NCBI GenBank assembly: GCA_041394265.1
Contig: JAWKIO010000005.1
Coordinates: 2,604,001-2,668,000 of the forward strand
Length of the DNA stretch: 64,000 nucleotides
Reading direction: 5' to 3'
From: Acidimicrobiales bacterium
Lineage (GTDB): Bacteria > Actinomycetota > Acidimicrobiia > Acidimicrobiales > SZUA-35
Shown: piece by piece, positions 8,176-15,914 of the stretch
Numbering within the stretch: the first letter of the stretch is position 1
How the letters are laid out: every line of letters starts with the position of its first letter
Made by a program: the position numbers and the translations under genes
Notes under the pieces: model-generated
What the model was told of the DNA's origin: nothing
Databases searched by the model: none
The model's input: only the letters and a program-made list of their open reading frames with translations

Positions 8176-9131
8176 GACCGACCTTCGAGGTAGCGGTCGG
8201 CGAGGTCGGCGAGCGTTGCGTAGAACTCCTCGACGCAGTCGCCGATCACCTCGGCGACCGGGCGCACCGAGTCGATCCGGCCCTGGACCTGACCGCTCAA
8301 GGCGATGGCCGCGTTCATGTCGCCGCCGAAGTAGAGATCCATGGCATTGCCGAAATCGCCGAACACGTTGTGCTCGGCGAACTGGAGCGTCAGCGTCTTG
8401 TCGGTCTTGATCGCTCGCAGGGCGGGGGAATGGCGCTGATTCAGGAACACCGTGTCGGTCTCGGCGCCGTCGACGATGGCCTGCTTCCAGTTGGCATGGA
8501 CCGGGCTCTCGGCCGCCGACACCATCCGGGTCCCCATCTGCACGGCCTCGGCGCCGAGGGCGAAGGCGGCCGCCATCGATCGACCGTCGACGATCCCGCC
8601 CGCGGCCACGATGGGGACGTCGACCTTGGACCGGATGAGTGGGAGCAGCACCATGGAGGCGACGGGGTCGGGGTTCTTGAAGCCGCCACCTTCGCCGCCC
8701 TCGACGACCAGGCCGTCGACACCGGCCTCGATGGCCTTCATGGCGCCCTTGAGCGTCGGCACGACGTGGAACACCGTCAGCCCCGCTTCCTTCAGTTGTG
8801 AGGTGTACGCCTGCGGATTGCCGGCCGAGGTGGTGACGAACTTGACGCCCTGGTCGATCACGAACTGGACGATGTTGGGATCGCGGACGAACGCCTGGGC
8901 GATGTTGACGCCGAACGGCTTGTCGGTGAGGTCACGCATCTTGAGGATCTCGTCGCGCACGTTGTCGAGTTCACCCGACGAGGTCTCGATGATCCCGAGG
9001 CCTCCGGCGTTCGACACCGCCGACGCCAGTTGGCTGCGGGCGATCCACCCCATCGGGGCCTGGATGATCGGATAGTCGACACCCAGGAGCCGGGTGATTC
9101 GGTTGTCGAACGGAGCGGGTGCAGTGGTCAC
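8172..9131 (-). CDS. 2-nitropropane dioxygenase-fold FMN oxidoreductase
   Basis: A 319-residue TIM-barrel flavoprotein of the nitronate monooxygenase/FabK-like superfamily. FMN-binding blocks are visible: YPIIQAPMGWIARSQLASAV near the start, GVDGLVVEGGEGGG in the middle, and PIVAAGGIVDGRSMAAAFALGA with AVQMGTRMV for the phosphate. Classical nitronate monooxygenases have a His in the GGHxG segment; here the position is Glu (EGGEGGG), so a different substrate is likely. The frame opens earlier, but GTG at 9131 places TTAPAPFDNRITRLLG at the N-terminus as in relatives. It is the first gene of the minus-strand run. Confidence 0.82.
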   Translation of the reverse strand: MTTAPAPFDNRITRLLGVDYPIIQAPMGWIARSQLASAVSNAGGLGIIETSSGELDNVRDEILKMRDLTDKPFGVNIAQAFVRDPNIVQFVIDQGVKFVTTSAGNPQAYTSQLKEAGLTVFHVVPTLKGAMKAIEAGVDGLVVEGGEGGGFKNPDPVASMVLLPLIRSKVDVPIVAAGGIVDGRSMAAAFALGAEAVQMGTRMVSAAESPVHANWKQAIVDGAETDTVFLNQRHSPALRAIKTDKTLTLQFAEHNVFGDFGNAMDLYFGGDMNAAIALSGQVQGRIDSVRPVAEVIGDCVEEFYATLADLADRYLEGRS

Positions 9132-9240
9132 GCCCAGACCATGCCATGCCACTCCCACCACTGTCACGGCGTAGGCGGGCGGTGCGCTCCCGCCCGCAAC
9201 CCACCGCCCTAGCTCCACCGGAATGCCGGCCGCTCACCCG

Positions 9241-9348
9241 AACCGTCGAGGCTGAAGCCCATTCCGGCGAACTGTCGACACTGAGGCTCAGAATCGGGCT
9301 TCAGCGTCGACAGATCACGAGGGTGGGCTTCAGCGTCGACAGTTGACG
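9241..9348. repeat. Intergenic four-half-site element, type A, copy 1
   Basis: A 108-bp element containing four related half-sites with consensus CTGTCGACGCTGAAGCCC. The first two (from 9241 and 9270) read on the plus strand and the last two (from 9296 and 9325) on the minus strand, each pair spaced 29 nt apart. GCTGAAGCCC (9251-9260) pairs perfectly with GGGCTTCAGC (9296-9305). A second copy lies exactly 1,040 bp downstream at 10281-10388, with 6 differences in 108 positions. The two copies bracket the metallophosphoesterase gene. Confidence 0.9.
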
Positions 9349-9382
9349 GCGGGCGCGGCAGTCGGCGTGGGAGCATTCCTCG

Positions 9383-10174
9383 ATGGTGTATGTGATCGCG
9401 CAGGTATCGGACGCACACGTCGGTGGGCCAAACGTCGGGAGCGGGGACCGACTGTCGCTGGCGATCGACGAGATCAATCGGATGTCACGCCGTCCGGATC
9501 TGGTGCTCCTGACCGGCGACAACACCCACAACGGAACGCCGCAGGAGTGGAGTGAGGTGCTCGATCGGCTGGGCGCCCTCGAGGTGCCATGGGAGGCGAT
9601 CGCCGGCAACCACGACCGACCGATCGAGGCGCTGGCCGACCATCGAGCGATCGATGCCGGTCCGCTGCGCCTGGTGCTCCTCGACGCCGGCTCGAACGTC
9701 TTCACCGAGAACGACGCTTCGTGGCTCGATGCCGAGTTGAGCGCACACACCGATCAGCCGACGGTCGTCGCCATCCACGCGCCGCCGTTCGAGACCGGCA
9801 TCTGGTGGATGGACTGTGTGGGCCTTGGTGGCGCCGATCGTTTCGAGACCGTGGTGCGCCGCCATCCACAGGTGCTGCAGGTGCTGAGTGGGCATGTGCA
9901 CCGGCTCATCCAGACCAATTGGGGCGGCTGTTCGTTGTGGGTGTGTCCGTCCACCGCGATCTCGGTCGCCATCGACCTCGACCCGAACCACGATCCGGCG
10001 GAAACGGCCGAGGCGCCCACGTTCAGCCTCCACGCGTACACCGACCGTGGCGTCGTCTCGCACCTCGTACCGGTCGGCGTTGCCGCCCAACGGTCGCTCA
10101 TCGTCGACAATGCCCCGGACTTCGTCCAGTGGGCCCGCACCGCCCAACAAGACCGAGCCAGCCTCTTCACCTGA
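9383..10174 (+). CDS. Calcineurin-like metallophosphoesterase (CpdA/class III PDE-like)
   Basis: A 263-residue binuclear-metal phosphoesterase. All signature motifs are present in order: DAH (Asp10, His12), GDNTHNG, GNHD, a metal His in VVAIHAPPF and GHVH. This spacing matches CpdA-type cyclic nucleotide phosphodiesterases and related 2',3'-cyclic or phospholipid esterases; the true substrate is not determinable. The gene is isolated on the plus strand and sits between copies of the type A repeat element, with the type B element starting inside its final stop codon. The upstream repeat probably forms part of its leader or promoter region. Confidence 0.87.
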   Translation: MVYVIAQVSDAHVGGPNVGSGDRLSLAIDEINRMSRRPDLVLLTGDNTHNGTPQEWSEVLDRLGALEVPWEAIAGNHDRPIEALADHRAIDAGPLRLVLLDAGSNVFTENDASWLDAELSAHTDQPTVVAIHAPPFETGIWWMDCVGLGGADRFETVVRRHPQVLQVLSGHVHRLIQTNWGGCSLWVCPSTAISVAIDLDPNHDPAETAEAPTFSLHAYTDRGVVSHLVPVGVAAQRSLIVDNAPDFVQWARTAQQDRASLFT

Positions 10175-10280
10175 ACGCTCGGCCCTCCAGCTCACCTGAG
10201 GCGAACTCTCGGCCCTCCAGCCCGGAAGTGGGCTCCAGAGCCGAGAGTTGGTCAGTCGTGGGCTCGTGAGCCGAGAGTTG
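10173..10280. repeat. Intergenic four-half-site element, type B
   Basis: About 108 bp with four half-sites of consensus ACTCTCGGCTCTGGAGCCC. Two read plus (from 10173 and 10203) and two minus (from 10228 and 10258), at 30-nt spacing. The plus-strand word AACTCTCGGC at 10205 pairs with GCCGAGAGTT at 10240-10249 and again at 10270-10279. It abuts the second type A copy with no gap. The half-site resembles type A in its ends (CAACT and AGCCCAC) but differs in the middle. Confidence 0.88.
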
Positions 10281-10388
10281 AACCGTTGAGGCTGAAGCCC
10301 ATTCCGGCGAACTGTCGACACTGAGGCTCAGAATCGGGCTTCAGTGTCGACAGATCACGAGGGTGGGCGCCAATGTCGACAGTTGACG
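10281..10388. repeat. Intergenic four-half-site element, type A, copy 2
   Basis: Second copy of the element at 9241-9348, with 102 of 108 positions identical. CTGTCGACACTGA (10312-10324) pairs perfectly with TCAGTGTCGACAG (10341-10353). The differences fall in the outer half-sites and one inner arm. It lies between the type B element and the end of the gamma-glutamylcyclotransferase-like gene. Confidence 0.9.
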
Positions 10389-10430
10389 ATGGACGGGAGC
10401 GGGTCGGTCCCGGTTCCGGTGCCGCTGGTG

Positions 10431-11063
10431 TCAGGTGAGGAGGGTGAGGATCGTCGGGGCGTCGAGGTGGTCGACGTGGCCGGGGCAGGCGGCGAGGTAG
10501 TCGGCCGCAGTGGCACGGTCCCAGCCACGGAGCTCGGCCAGGCCGTCGGCGATGACCCGGAGGTATGAGGCGTGCGCCGGCGCGATGACGTCATCGGGCG
10601 TCGGCCCGGTGAAGGTCAGTACCGGTTCGCCGTCGATCGAGCCGACGTGGAGGAGGGACCCGTACCAGGTCGGGTACGGGGTGACGATGCCGGCGGCGAG
10701 GAGCTGCTCGAGGTCGATGGCCGCCGGCTCGGGTTGCCGGTTCTCCTGAGCGAAGACGTCTTCCATCTGCCCGAGCGTGATCCGCCACGCCCGACTCTGG
10801 GTGGCGACGAGCGGGTCCGACGTCAGCGACAGCTTGGCCACCCCGCCTCCGCCCCAACGTTGCGACGAGTGGGCGAAGAGCAACTGATGACGCAGGACGT
10901 AGGGCCGGTCGTCGGTGGGCATCGCCGAATCGCGCGAGCCCTTCTGTGCGTCGCCGCTGGTCGACATGGGCACCGCGCCACCGAGTAGGTAGGCGAGAAA
11001 GCGCTGCCGCAACAGGTTCGAACCATACGAGGCGTACCAGACGGGGGTGTCGAGATCAGCCAT
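10431..11063 (-). CDS. Gamma-glutamylcyclotransferase-like (BtrG fold) protein
   Basis: A 210-residue protein beginning with VWYASYGSNLLRQRFLAYL, the N-terminal signature of the gamma-glutamylcyclotransferase fold, in which the YGSN loop binds the gamma-glutamyl group. WYGSLLHVGSIDGEPVLTFTG and the C-terminal SYLRVIADGLAEL stretch agree with cytosolic actinobacterial members. Family enzymes cyclise gamma-glutamyl amines to 5-oxoproline or remove gamma-glutamyl protecting groups. The natural substrate here is unknown. Its ATG overlaps the prmA stop by 8 nt, so it is the second gene of a prmA transcript. Confidence 0.75.
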   Translation of the reverse strand: MADLDTPVWYASYGSNLLRQRFLAYLLGGAVPMSTSGDAQKGSRDSAMPTDDRPYVLRHQLLFAHSSQRWGGGGVAKLSLTSDPLVATQSRAWRITLGQMEDVFAQENRQPEPAAIDLEQLLAAGIVTPYPTWYGSLLHVGSIDGEPVLTFTGPTPDDVIAPAHASYLRVIADGLAELRGWDRATAADYLAACPGHVDHLDAPTILTLLT

Positions 11064-11814
11064 CAGACGTGCGGGACGACAGGATCAACCGGCCCCACCG
11101 ATCGTCGCCCTGGAGGTAGTCGTGCTCGCTGAGCGAGGGAAACATCGACTCGACCCAGGGTCGCTGTTCGTCGAGGAACCCGGTGATGACGAGGGTCGCA
11201 TCGGGCGCCAGTCGGCCGAACACTGCCGGGGCGATCGGTTCGAGCTCGGAGGCGAGCATGTTGACGACGACGAGGTCGAAGGAACCGAGCTCGTCGAGCG
11301 CATCGTCGGTGATCGCGACATCGAGCCCGTTCGACACTGCGTTGCGCCGGGCAATCGTGACGGCTTCGAGGTCGATGTCGACCCCTACGACCGGCTGGGC
11401 CCCCAGGGCCGCAGCGGCGAGCGCCAGGATGCCGGTGCCGGTTCCGACGTCGAGTACGGCGGTCGAAGCAGAGGTGAGGCGCGTGACGGCGTCGAGCGCC
11501 AACCGAGTGGTCGGGTGATGTCCGTGCCCGAAGGCCTGACCGACCTCGATCGACAGCACGTGTCCGCCGACGATCAACTCCTGCGGTTCCGGTGTCGGCC
11601 ATGCCGAGGGGTCGACCGGTGACACCACGGCGATCGGCCCGATGGCTGCGGCGGCCACCTCGGCATCGGCGCGTTGCTCGAAGCCGGCGATGATGGCGGG
11701 CGTTGCGTCGACTTCGACTTCGGCGATGCCCGTGGTGCCGAGTTCCCAGAGGCGTTCCTGGAGATCCTCGACATCGGCCCCCGCCGGCAGTGCGATCGTC
11801 AGGAGCCAGGCCAT
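11056..11814 (-). CDS. prmA: Ribosomal protein L11 methyltransferase
   Basis: A 252-residue SAM-dependent methyltransferase predicted to trimethylate ribosomal protein L11. An N-terminal L11-recognition region is followed by GQAFGHGHHPTTRLAL, the PrmA signature, then the SAM-binding loop VLDVGTGTGILALAAAALGA and the motif VVVNML in the place of the usual NIL. It is somewhat shorter than the 293-residue Escherichia coli enzyme, mainly at the N-terminus. It is divergent from ppx with only 15 bp between the start codons, so the two promoters must overlap each other or the coding regions. Confidence 0.88.
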   Translation of the reverse strand: MAWLLTIALPAGADVEDLQERLWELGTTGIAEVEVDATPAIIAGFEQRADAEVAAAAIGPIAVVSPVDPSAWPTPEPQELIVGGHVLSIEVGQAFGHGHHPTTRLALDAVTRLTSASTAVLDVGTGTGILALAAAALGAQPVVGVDIDLEAVTIARRNAVSNGLDVAITDDALDELGSFDLVVVNMLASELEPIAPAVFGRLAPDATLVITGFLDEQRPWVESMFPSLSEHDYLQGDDRWGRLILSSRTSDG

Positions 11815-11829
11815 AGCATCAGGCTATTC

Positions 11830-13518
11830 ATGAGTGACCACACTGACTCGACCACATCGCAGGCAGGCGGACCCGACGACGCGGGAGCAACGACCGACCA
11901 CGGGGCCACCGACGCCGCCGGCCTCGGCTCGGGTGCCGCTCCACTGCACGCCGCCATCGACATCGGCACCAACTCCTTCCATCTCGTTGTCGCCCAGGCC
12001 GACGCCAGTGGCGGCTTCGACGTCCTCACCACCGAGAAGGAGATGGTGCGGCTGGGCTCGGGCGCCCACGAGATGAAGCGTCTCCAGCCCGATGCCATCG
12101 AGCGTGGAATCGCCGCTCTGCAGCGGATGAACGAGGTCGCACAGAGCTTCGGCGCGGTCGACCTGGTCGCCGTCGCCACGTCGGCCGTGCGTGAAGCCAG
12201 CAACGGCAACGAGTTCATCGAACGGGCCCGAACCGAAGCGGGCGTCAACGTCGAAGTCATCGCCGGGACCGAAGAGGCTCGGCTGATCCATCTTGGTGTC
12301 CTCCAGGCCCTCCCGGTCTTCGACCGTCGGCTGATCCTCGCCGATATCGGGGGCGGCAGCACCGAGTTGCTCGTGGGCGAGGGCGGCGAGGTCATCGAGG
12401 CCCGCAGCATGAAGCTGGGGTCGATTCGACTCACGCAGCGGTTCTTCCCCGACGGCGAGATGACCAGGAAGAGCACCAACGCGTGCCGTCAGTACGTGCG
12501 GGCCGCGCTGGCGTCGGTGTCGCGCGAGCTCGGTGGTCACCAGCCGGAGATCGCGATCGGCTCGTCGGGCACCATCTCGACCCTCGCGGCGATGGCGGCC
12601 GCCAACCGGGGCGAGGAGCTGCGCTCGGTCAACGGGGTGAGCTTCACGTGCAGCGAGCTCGATGCCGTGATCGACTCGATCGCCTCCACCGACCGGAACG
12701 AGCGCAAGGACCTTCCCGGCATCGACCCGCGCCGGGTCGACATCATCACGGGTGGGGCGATCCTCCTGTCGGAGATCTTTCGTGCCTTCGACATCGACGA
12801 GATGACGGTGTCGAGCTACGCCCTGCGGGAGGGTGTGCTCCTCGATCGCTTCGGTGGGTCCCGGACGGCCGGACTCGACCGCTTGAGCGATCTGCGTCGT
12901 GCCAACGTCGAACGCATGGCGACGCAACTGGATCCCGATCCCGAACACGCCGCCACCTGTGCCAATCTCGCGGGGCAGCTGTTCGATCGCACCCAGCGAC
13001 TCCACGGCCTCGACGCCAACGATCGAGAGCTCCTGGTGTGCGGTGCGCTGCTGCACAACGTCGGGCTGTTCATCAGCCACTCGAGTCACCACAAGCACGG
13101 CTACTACGTGATCCGGAACTCCGATCGTCTCACCGGCTTCACCCAGCAGGAGATCGAGGTCATCGCGCTCGTCGCTCGCTACCACCGGCGAGGGCGGCCG
13201 AAGGAACGCCACCGCGAGTTCGCCGCGCTCCTGCCCGACGAGCAGCAGAAGGTGCGCATCCTGGCCGGTCTCTTGCGCATCGCGATCGGACTCGATCGCA
13301 GCCACGCCGCTCGGGTGCAGTCGATCCGGGTGCTGGTCGACGACGAGCCGCAGCGACCCGTGCTCACGATCGAGCCGCTCGCCCACGACGACGCCGATGA
13401 TCTCGAGCTCGAGCTCTACGCAGCGGGGGAGCGTTCGAAGCTGTTGGCCGATGCGCTCGGTGTCGACATCGTGCTGCACCGTCCGACCAACGCCGATCGG
13501 GCGTATCAGTCGAGCTGA
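11830..13518 (+). CDS. ppx: Ppx/GppA exopolyphosphatase
   Basis: A 562-residue polyphosphatase/guanosine pentaphosphatase family protein with an actin-like ATPase fold. AAIDIGTNSFHLVV (about 40-53) is phosphate loop 1 and ADIGGGSTELLV is loop 2; IAGTEEARLIHLG carries the usual family glutamates. The C-terminal half is an HD-like domain (LLHNVGLFISHSSHHKHG) as in long Ppx proteins. A Ser/Thr/Gly/Ala-rich tail of about 35 residues precedes the domain. ATG at 11830 is chosen because the earlier open frame lies inside divergent prmA. Its stop is one base from that of the DUF2752 gene. Confidence 0.9.
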   Translation: MSDHTDSTTSQAGGPDDAGATTDHGATDAAGLGSGAAPLHAAIDIGTNSFHLVVAQADASGGFDVLTTEKEMVRLGSGAHEMKRLQPDAIERGIAALQRMNEVAQSFGAVDLVAVATSAVREASNGNEFIERARTEAGVNVEVIAGTEEARLIHLGVLQALPVFDRRLILADIGGGSTELLVGEGGEVIEARSMKLGSIRLTQRFFPDGEMTRKSTNACRQYVRAALASVSRELGGHQPEIAIGSSGTISTLAAMAAANRGEELRSVNGVSFTCSELDAVIDSIASTDRNERKDLPGIDPRRVDIITGGAILLSEIFRAFDIDEMTVSSYALREGVLLDRFGGSRTAGLDRLSDLRRANVERMATQLDPDPEHAATCANLAGQLFDRTQRLHGLDANDRELLVCGALLHNVGLFISHSSHHKHGYYVIRNSDRLTGFTQQEIEVIALVARYHRRGRPKERHREFAALLPDEQQKVRILAGLLRIAIGLDRSHAARVQSIRVLVDDEPQRPVLTIEPLAHDDADDLELELYAAGERSKLLADALGVDIVLHRPTNADRAYQSS

Positions 13519-13519
13519 G

Positions 13520-13909
13520 TCAGCCGAACGGCGCGTAGAGGCCAGTCGGCGCCGGGATGTCGCCGACCGCCAACCGGACCAACCAGATCGCGGCGATGGC
13601 CACGGCCGCGCCCAACAACCACCGATCATGGTGCACTCCACCAAACCGCTGGGGCCACGCGGCGAGCGCTGCAGCCAGCGCCAGGACTGGCAGGGCTGGG
13701 TAGAGCCGCAGGGCTCCCACCGGATCGAGGCGGGCCAGCGCCGCCACCGATCGAGTGGCGCCACAGATCGGGCAGTAGCCACCGGTACAGCGGCGGAACG
13801 GGCACAGGACCGGGCCGTCGAGCACGGTGAGCGCGCCGAGAGCAGCGCCGACACCGACCAGGGGAAGCCAGCGAGCCGTCGAGTTCGAGCGGGTGACCAC
13901 GTAGGTCAT
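13520..13909 (-). CDS. DUF2752 small membrane protein
   Basis: A 129-residue membrane protein carrying the DUF2752 signature CPFRRCTGGYCPICGATRS followed by hydrophobic helices (ALRLYPALPVLALAAALAAW and LLGAAVAIAAIWLVRLAVG). The cysteines probably form a small structural or metal-binding site near the membrane surface. The function of this family is not known. ATG at 13909 is preferred over an upstream ATG at 13942 that lies inside the S9 peptidase gene. It follows that gene by 13 nt and is the last gene of the RNB-hydrolase-peptidase run. Confidence 0.75.
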   Translation of the reverse strand: MTYVVTRSNSTARWLPLVGVGAALGALTVLDGPVLCPFRRCTGGYCPICGATRSVAALARLDPVGALRLYPALPVLALAAALAAWPQRFGGVHHDRWLLGAAVAIAAIWLVRLAVGDIPAPTGLYAPFG

Positions 13910-13922
13910 CGGTGACTGCCGA

Positions 13923-15914
13923 TCACAGCTCGAACCGGCCACCGCCGAGATGGCGAGCGAAGAAGTCGTGGATGAGGACGAACCGCTCGACGCGGTGTCG
14001 GGGCTTGCCCGAGCGGGACAACTCGTGGTTCTCGCCGGGAAACCGCACGAACGTGGTGTCGACGCCGGCCCGTCGATAGGCCGCGAACAGCTGCTCGGCC
14101 TGCTCTGGCGGGCAGCGCCAGTCCTGCTCGGAGTGGAGGATCAGCGTGGGCGTGGAGTTGTTGGCGGCGTAGGTGATCGGCGACTGTCGACGGAGCGATT
14201 CGACGTCGGACTCGACGGTGGCTCCGCCGTACCGTCGGCCGAACCATGGACCGATGTCGCTGGTGCCGGCGAAGGTCTCCCAGTTCGACACGCATCGTTC
14301 GACCAGCGCCGCAGCAAACCGATCGGTGTGGCCGATGGCCCATGAGGTCATGAAGCCGCCGTAGCTGCCGCCACCCATACCGATGCGGGTAGCATCGACG
14401 GTGTCGAGCGCGGCCAGATGGTCGGCGACGGCCGAGACATCGAGCCAATCGGGGCCGCCCATGTCGCCGATCACCGCCCGTCCGAACACGATGCCGTAGC
14501 CGTCGGATCCTCGAGGGTTGGCGCCGATCACGACGTAGCCGGCAGCGGCCGCAAGTTGGAACTCGTCGAAGAAGTTGAGACCGTAGATGCTCATCGGCCC
14601 GCCGTGGACGTACAACAGACCGGGCCGCCGCTCACCGGTGGAAGGCGCCGACGCCGGCGGGTGGAGGAGGAACGCCTCGACTTCGGTCGTGTCGTCACCC
14701 GGTCCGTGCGAGGTGATCGTCACGACCTGGGGCTCGACCAGGTCGAGTTCGGCGAGGAGGTCGTGGTTGAGGCCGAGGACCACCGAAGCGGGCTCGCCGT
14801 CGACCATCACGCTGCAATCCCACACCTCTGCCGGCCGGGTGGGCGTCGAGACCGTGGCGAGGAGAAGCCGACCATCGGCCGAGGCCGTGAACGCTCCCGC
14901 CATGCCGCGTACGGGCGCAACGACGGTGGTCGTCCCGGTGGCGAGGTCGTAGCGGTCGATCGTGATGGTGCCGCCCCGGATGCCCGGCAGCAGGAGTGCC
15001 CCGTCGATGGCGACGGGACCAGCCGAGCCGCCGAGCAGGGCGGTGCAGTTGACGTCGTCGGTGCCGATTCGCTCTGGCCCTTCGACCCCGGCTGGGTCGA
15101 GGAGGTGAGGCTGGTCGAACGAGGTGATGGCAGCCTCGCAATGGCCAGTGGCGAAGGGCCGGCCGTCCCGGGTCCAACCGACCGCCGACCACGACCCTCC
15201 GGGCTCGGTCAGACGAGCGGCGTCGCCGCCCGCTGCGCTCAGCAGCCAGACGCTGGTGGCGCCGGAGAACTCGTGGTCGTCATCGGGAAGGATGGCCAGG
15301 ATGCTCGTGCCATCGGGGGCGGGCGCGGCGCCGGTGCAGTCGAGGCTTCGGAGATCGAGCGAGGTCGACGTAAGCCACCCGACCCCTCCGGTCGCCAGGT
15401 CGATGATGGCGATGTTGCGTTGCCGGTCGTGGATCCAGTTGCGAGCGTTGAACCGGTAGTCGAGAGCGGTGATGACACGTGGACGCCTGGCCAGTTCATC
15501 ATCGTCGACGCCCTCCTGCTCGGGCGGCCGGCGAGGGGCGACCACGACGAGGTGCTCGTCATCGAGCCACTGCACGTCGACCGCAGCATCGGGGATCGAG
15601 TCGAAGACCGTGACGGCACTCGACCCGAGGTCGAGCACCGCTGCGTGTGCCGGTGACGCCACGTCGGCTCGAAGGAACGCCAGTTGCGAGCCGTCGGGTG
15701 AGAAGACCGGGTGCGTGTCCCGATGACCGTCGAGCAGGAGGGTGGGTTCGGCCTCGTCGTCCAATGCCTTCCGCCACAGCCGGGAGCGGATCTCGTCGGT
15801 GGCGTCGTCGGGCCAGGCGATCGTGCAGACGAACGAGCCTTCGTCGGGTGCAAGGGCGATGTCGGCTGCGTACTCGAGCCGGTACAGGTCGGTCGGCTTC
15901 AGCGGGCGCACCAT
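13923..15914 (-). CDS. S9 family serine peptidase (acylaminoacyl-peptidase-like)
   Basis: A 663-residue cytoplasmic prolyl-oligopeptidase-family enzyme. The N-terminal two thirds form a beta-propeller with blades such as HPVFSPDGSQLAFLRADV and SADGRLLLATV that gates substrates. The C-terminal alpha/beta hydrolase domain has VHGGPMSIYGLNFFDEFQ, the nucleophile elbow GGGSYGGFMTSWA, the acid Asp in HSEQDWRCPPEQAEQ and the base His in FPGENHELSRSG. The frame is open far upstream, but ATG at 15914 gives a normal start and overlaps the serine hydrolase stop by one base (TGATG). It probably trims peptides, though the specificity is unknown. Confidence 0.92.
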   Translation of the reverse strand: MVRPLKPTDLYRLEYAADIALAPDEGSFVCTIAWPDDATDEIRSRLWRKALDDEAEPTLLLDGHRDTHPVFSPDGSQLAFLRADVASPAHAAVLDLGSSAVTVFDSIPDAAVDVQWLDDEHLVVVAPRRPPEQEGVDDDELARRPRVITALDYRFNARNWIHDRQRNIAIIDLATGGVGWLTSTSLDLRSLDCTGAAPAPDGTSILAILPDDDHEFSGATSVWLLSAAGGDAARLTEPGGSWSAVGWTRDGRPFATGHCEAAITSFDQPHLLDPAGVEGPERIGTDDVNCTALLGGSAGPVAIDGALLLPGIRGGTITIDRYDLATGTTTVVAPVRGMAGAFTASADGRLLLATVSTPTRPAEVWDCSVMVDGEPASVVLGLNHDLLAELDLVEPQVVTITSHGPGDDTTEVEAFLLHPPASAPSTGERRPGLLYVHGGPMSIYGLNFFDEFQLAAAAGYVVIGANPRGSDGYGIVFGRAVIGDMGGPDWLDVSAVADHLAALDTVDATRIGMGGGSYGGFMTSWAIGHTDRFAAALVERCVSNWETFAGTSDIGPWFGRRYGGATVESDVESLRRQSPITYAANNSTPTLILHSEQDWRCPPEQAEQLFAAYRRAGVDTTFVRFPGENHELSRSGKPRHRVERFVLIHDFFARHLGGGRFEL

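Noticed and set aside
11824..13854. 676-codon minus-strand open frame opposite ppx
   Set aside because: Ppx on the other strand has all family motifs; the antisense product is His/Arg/Gly-rich low-complexity sequence typical of shadow frames in GC-rich DNA.
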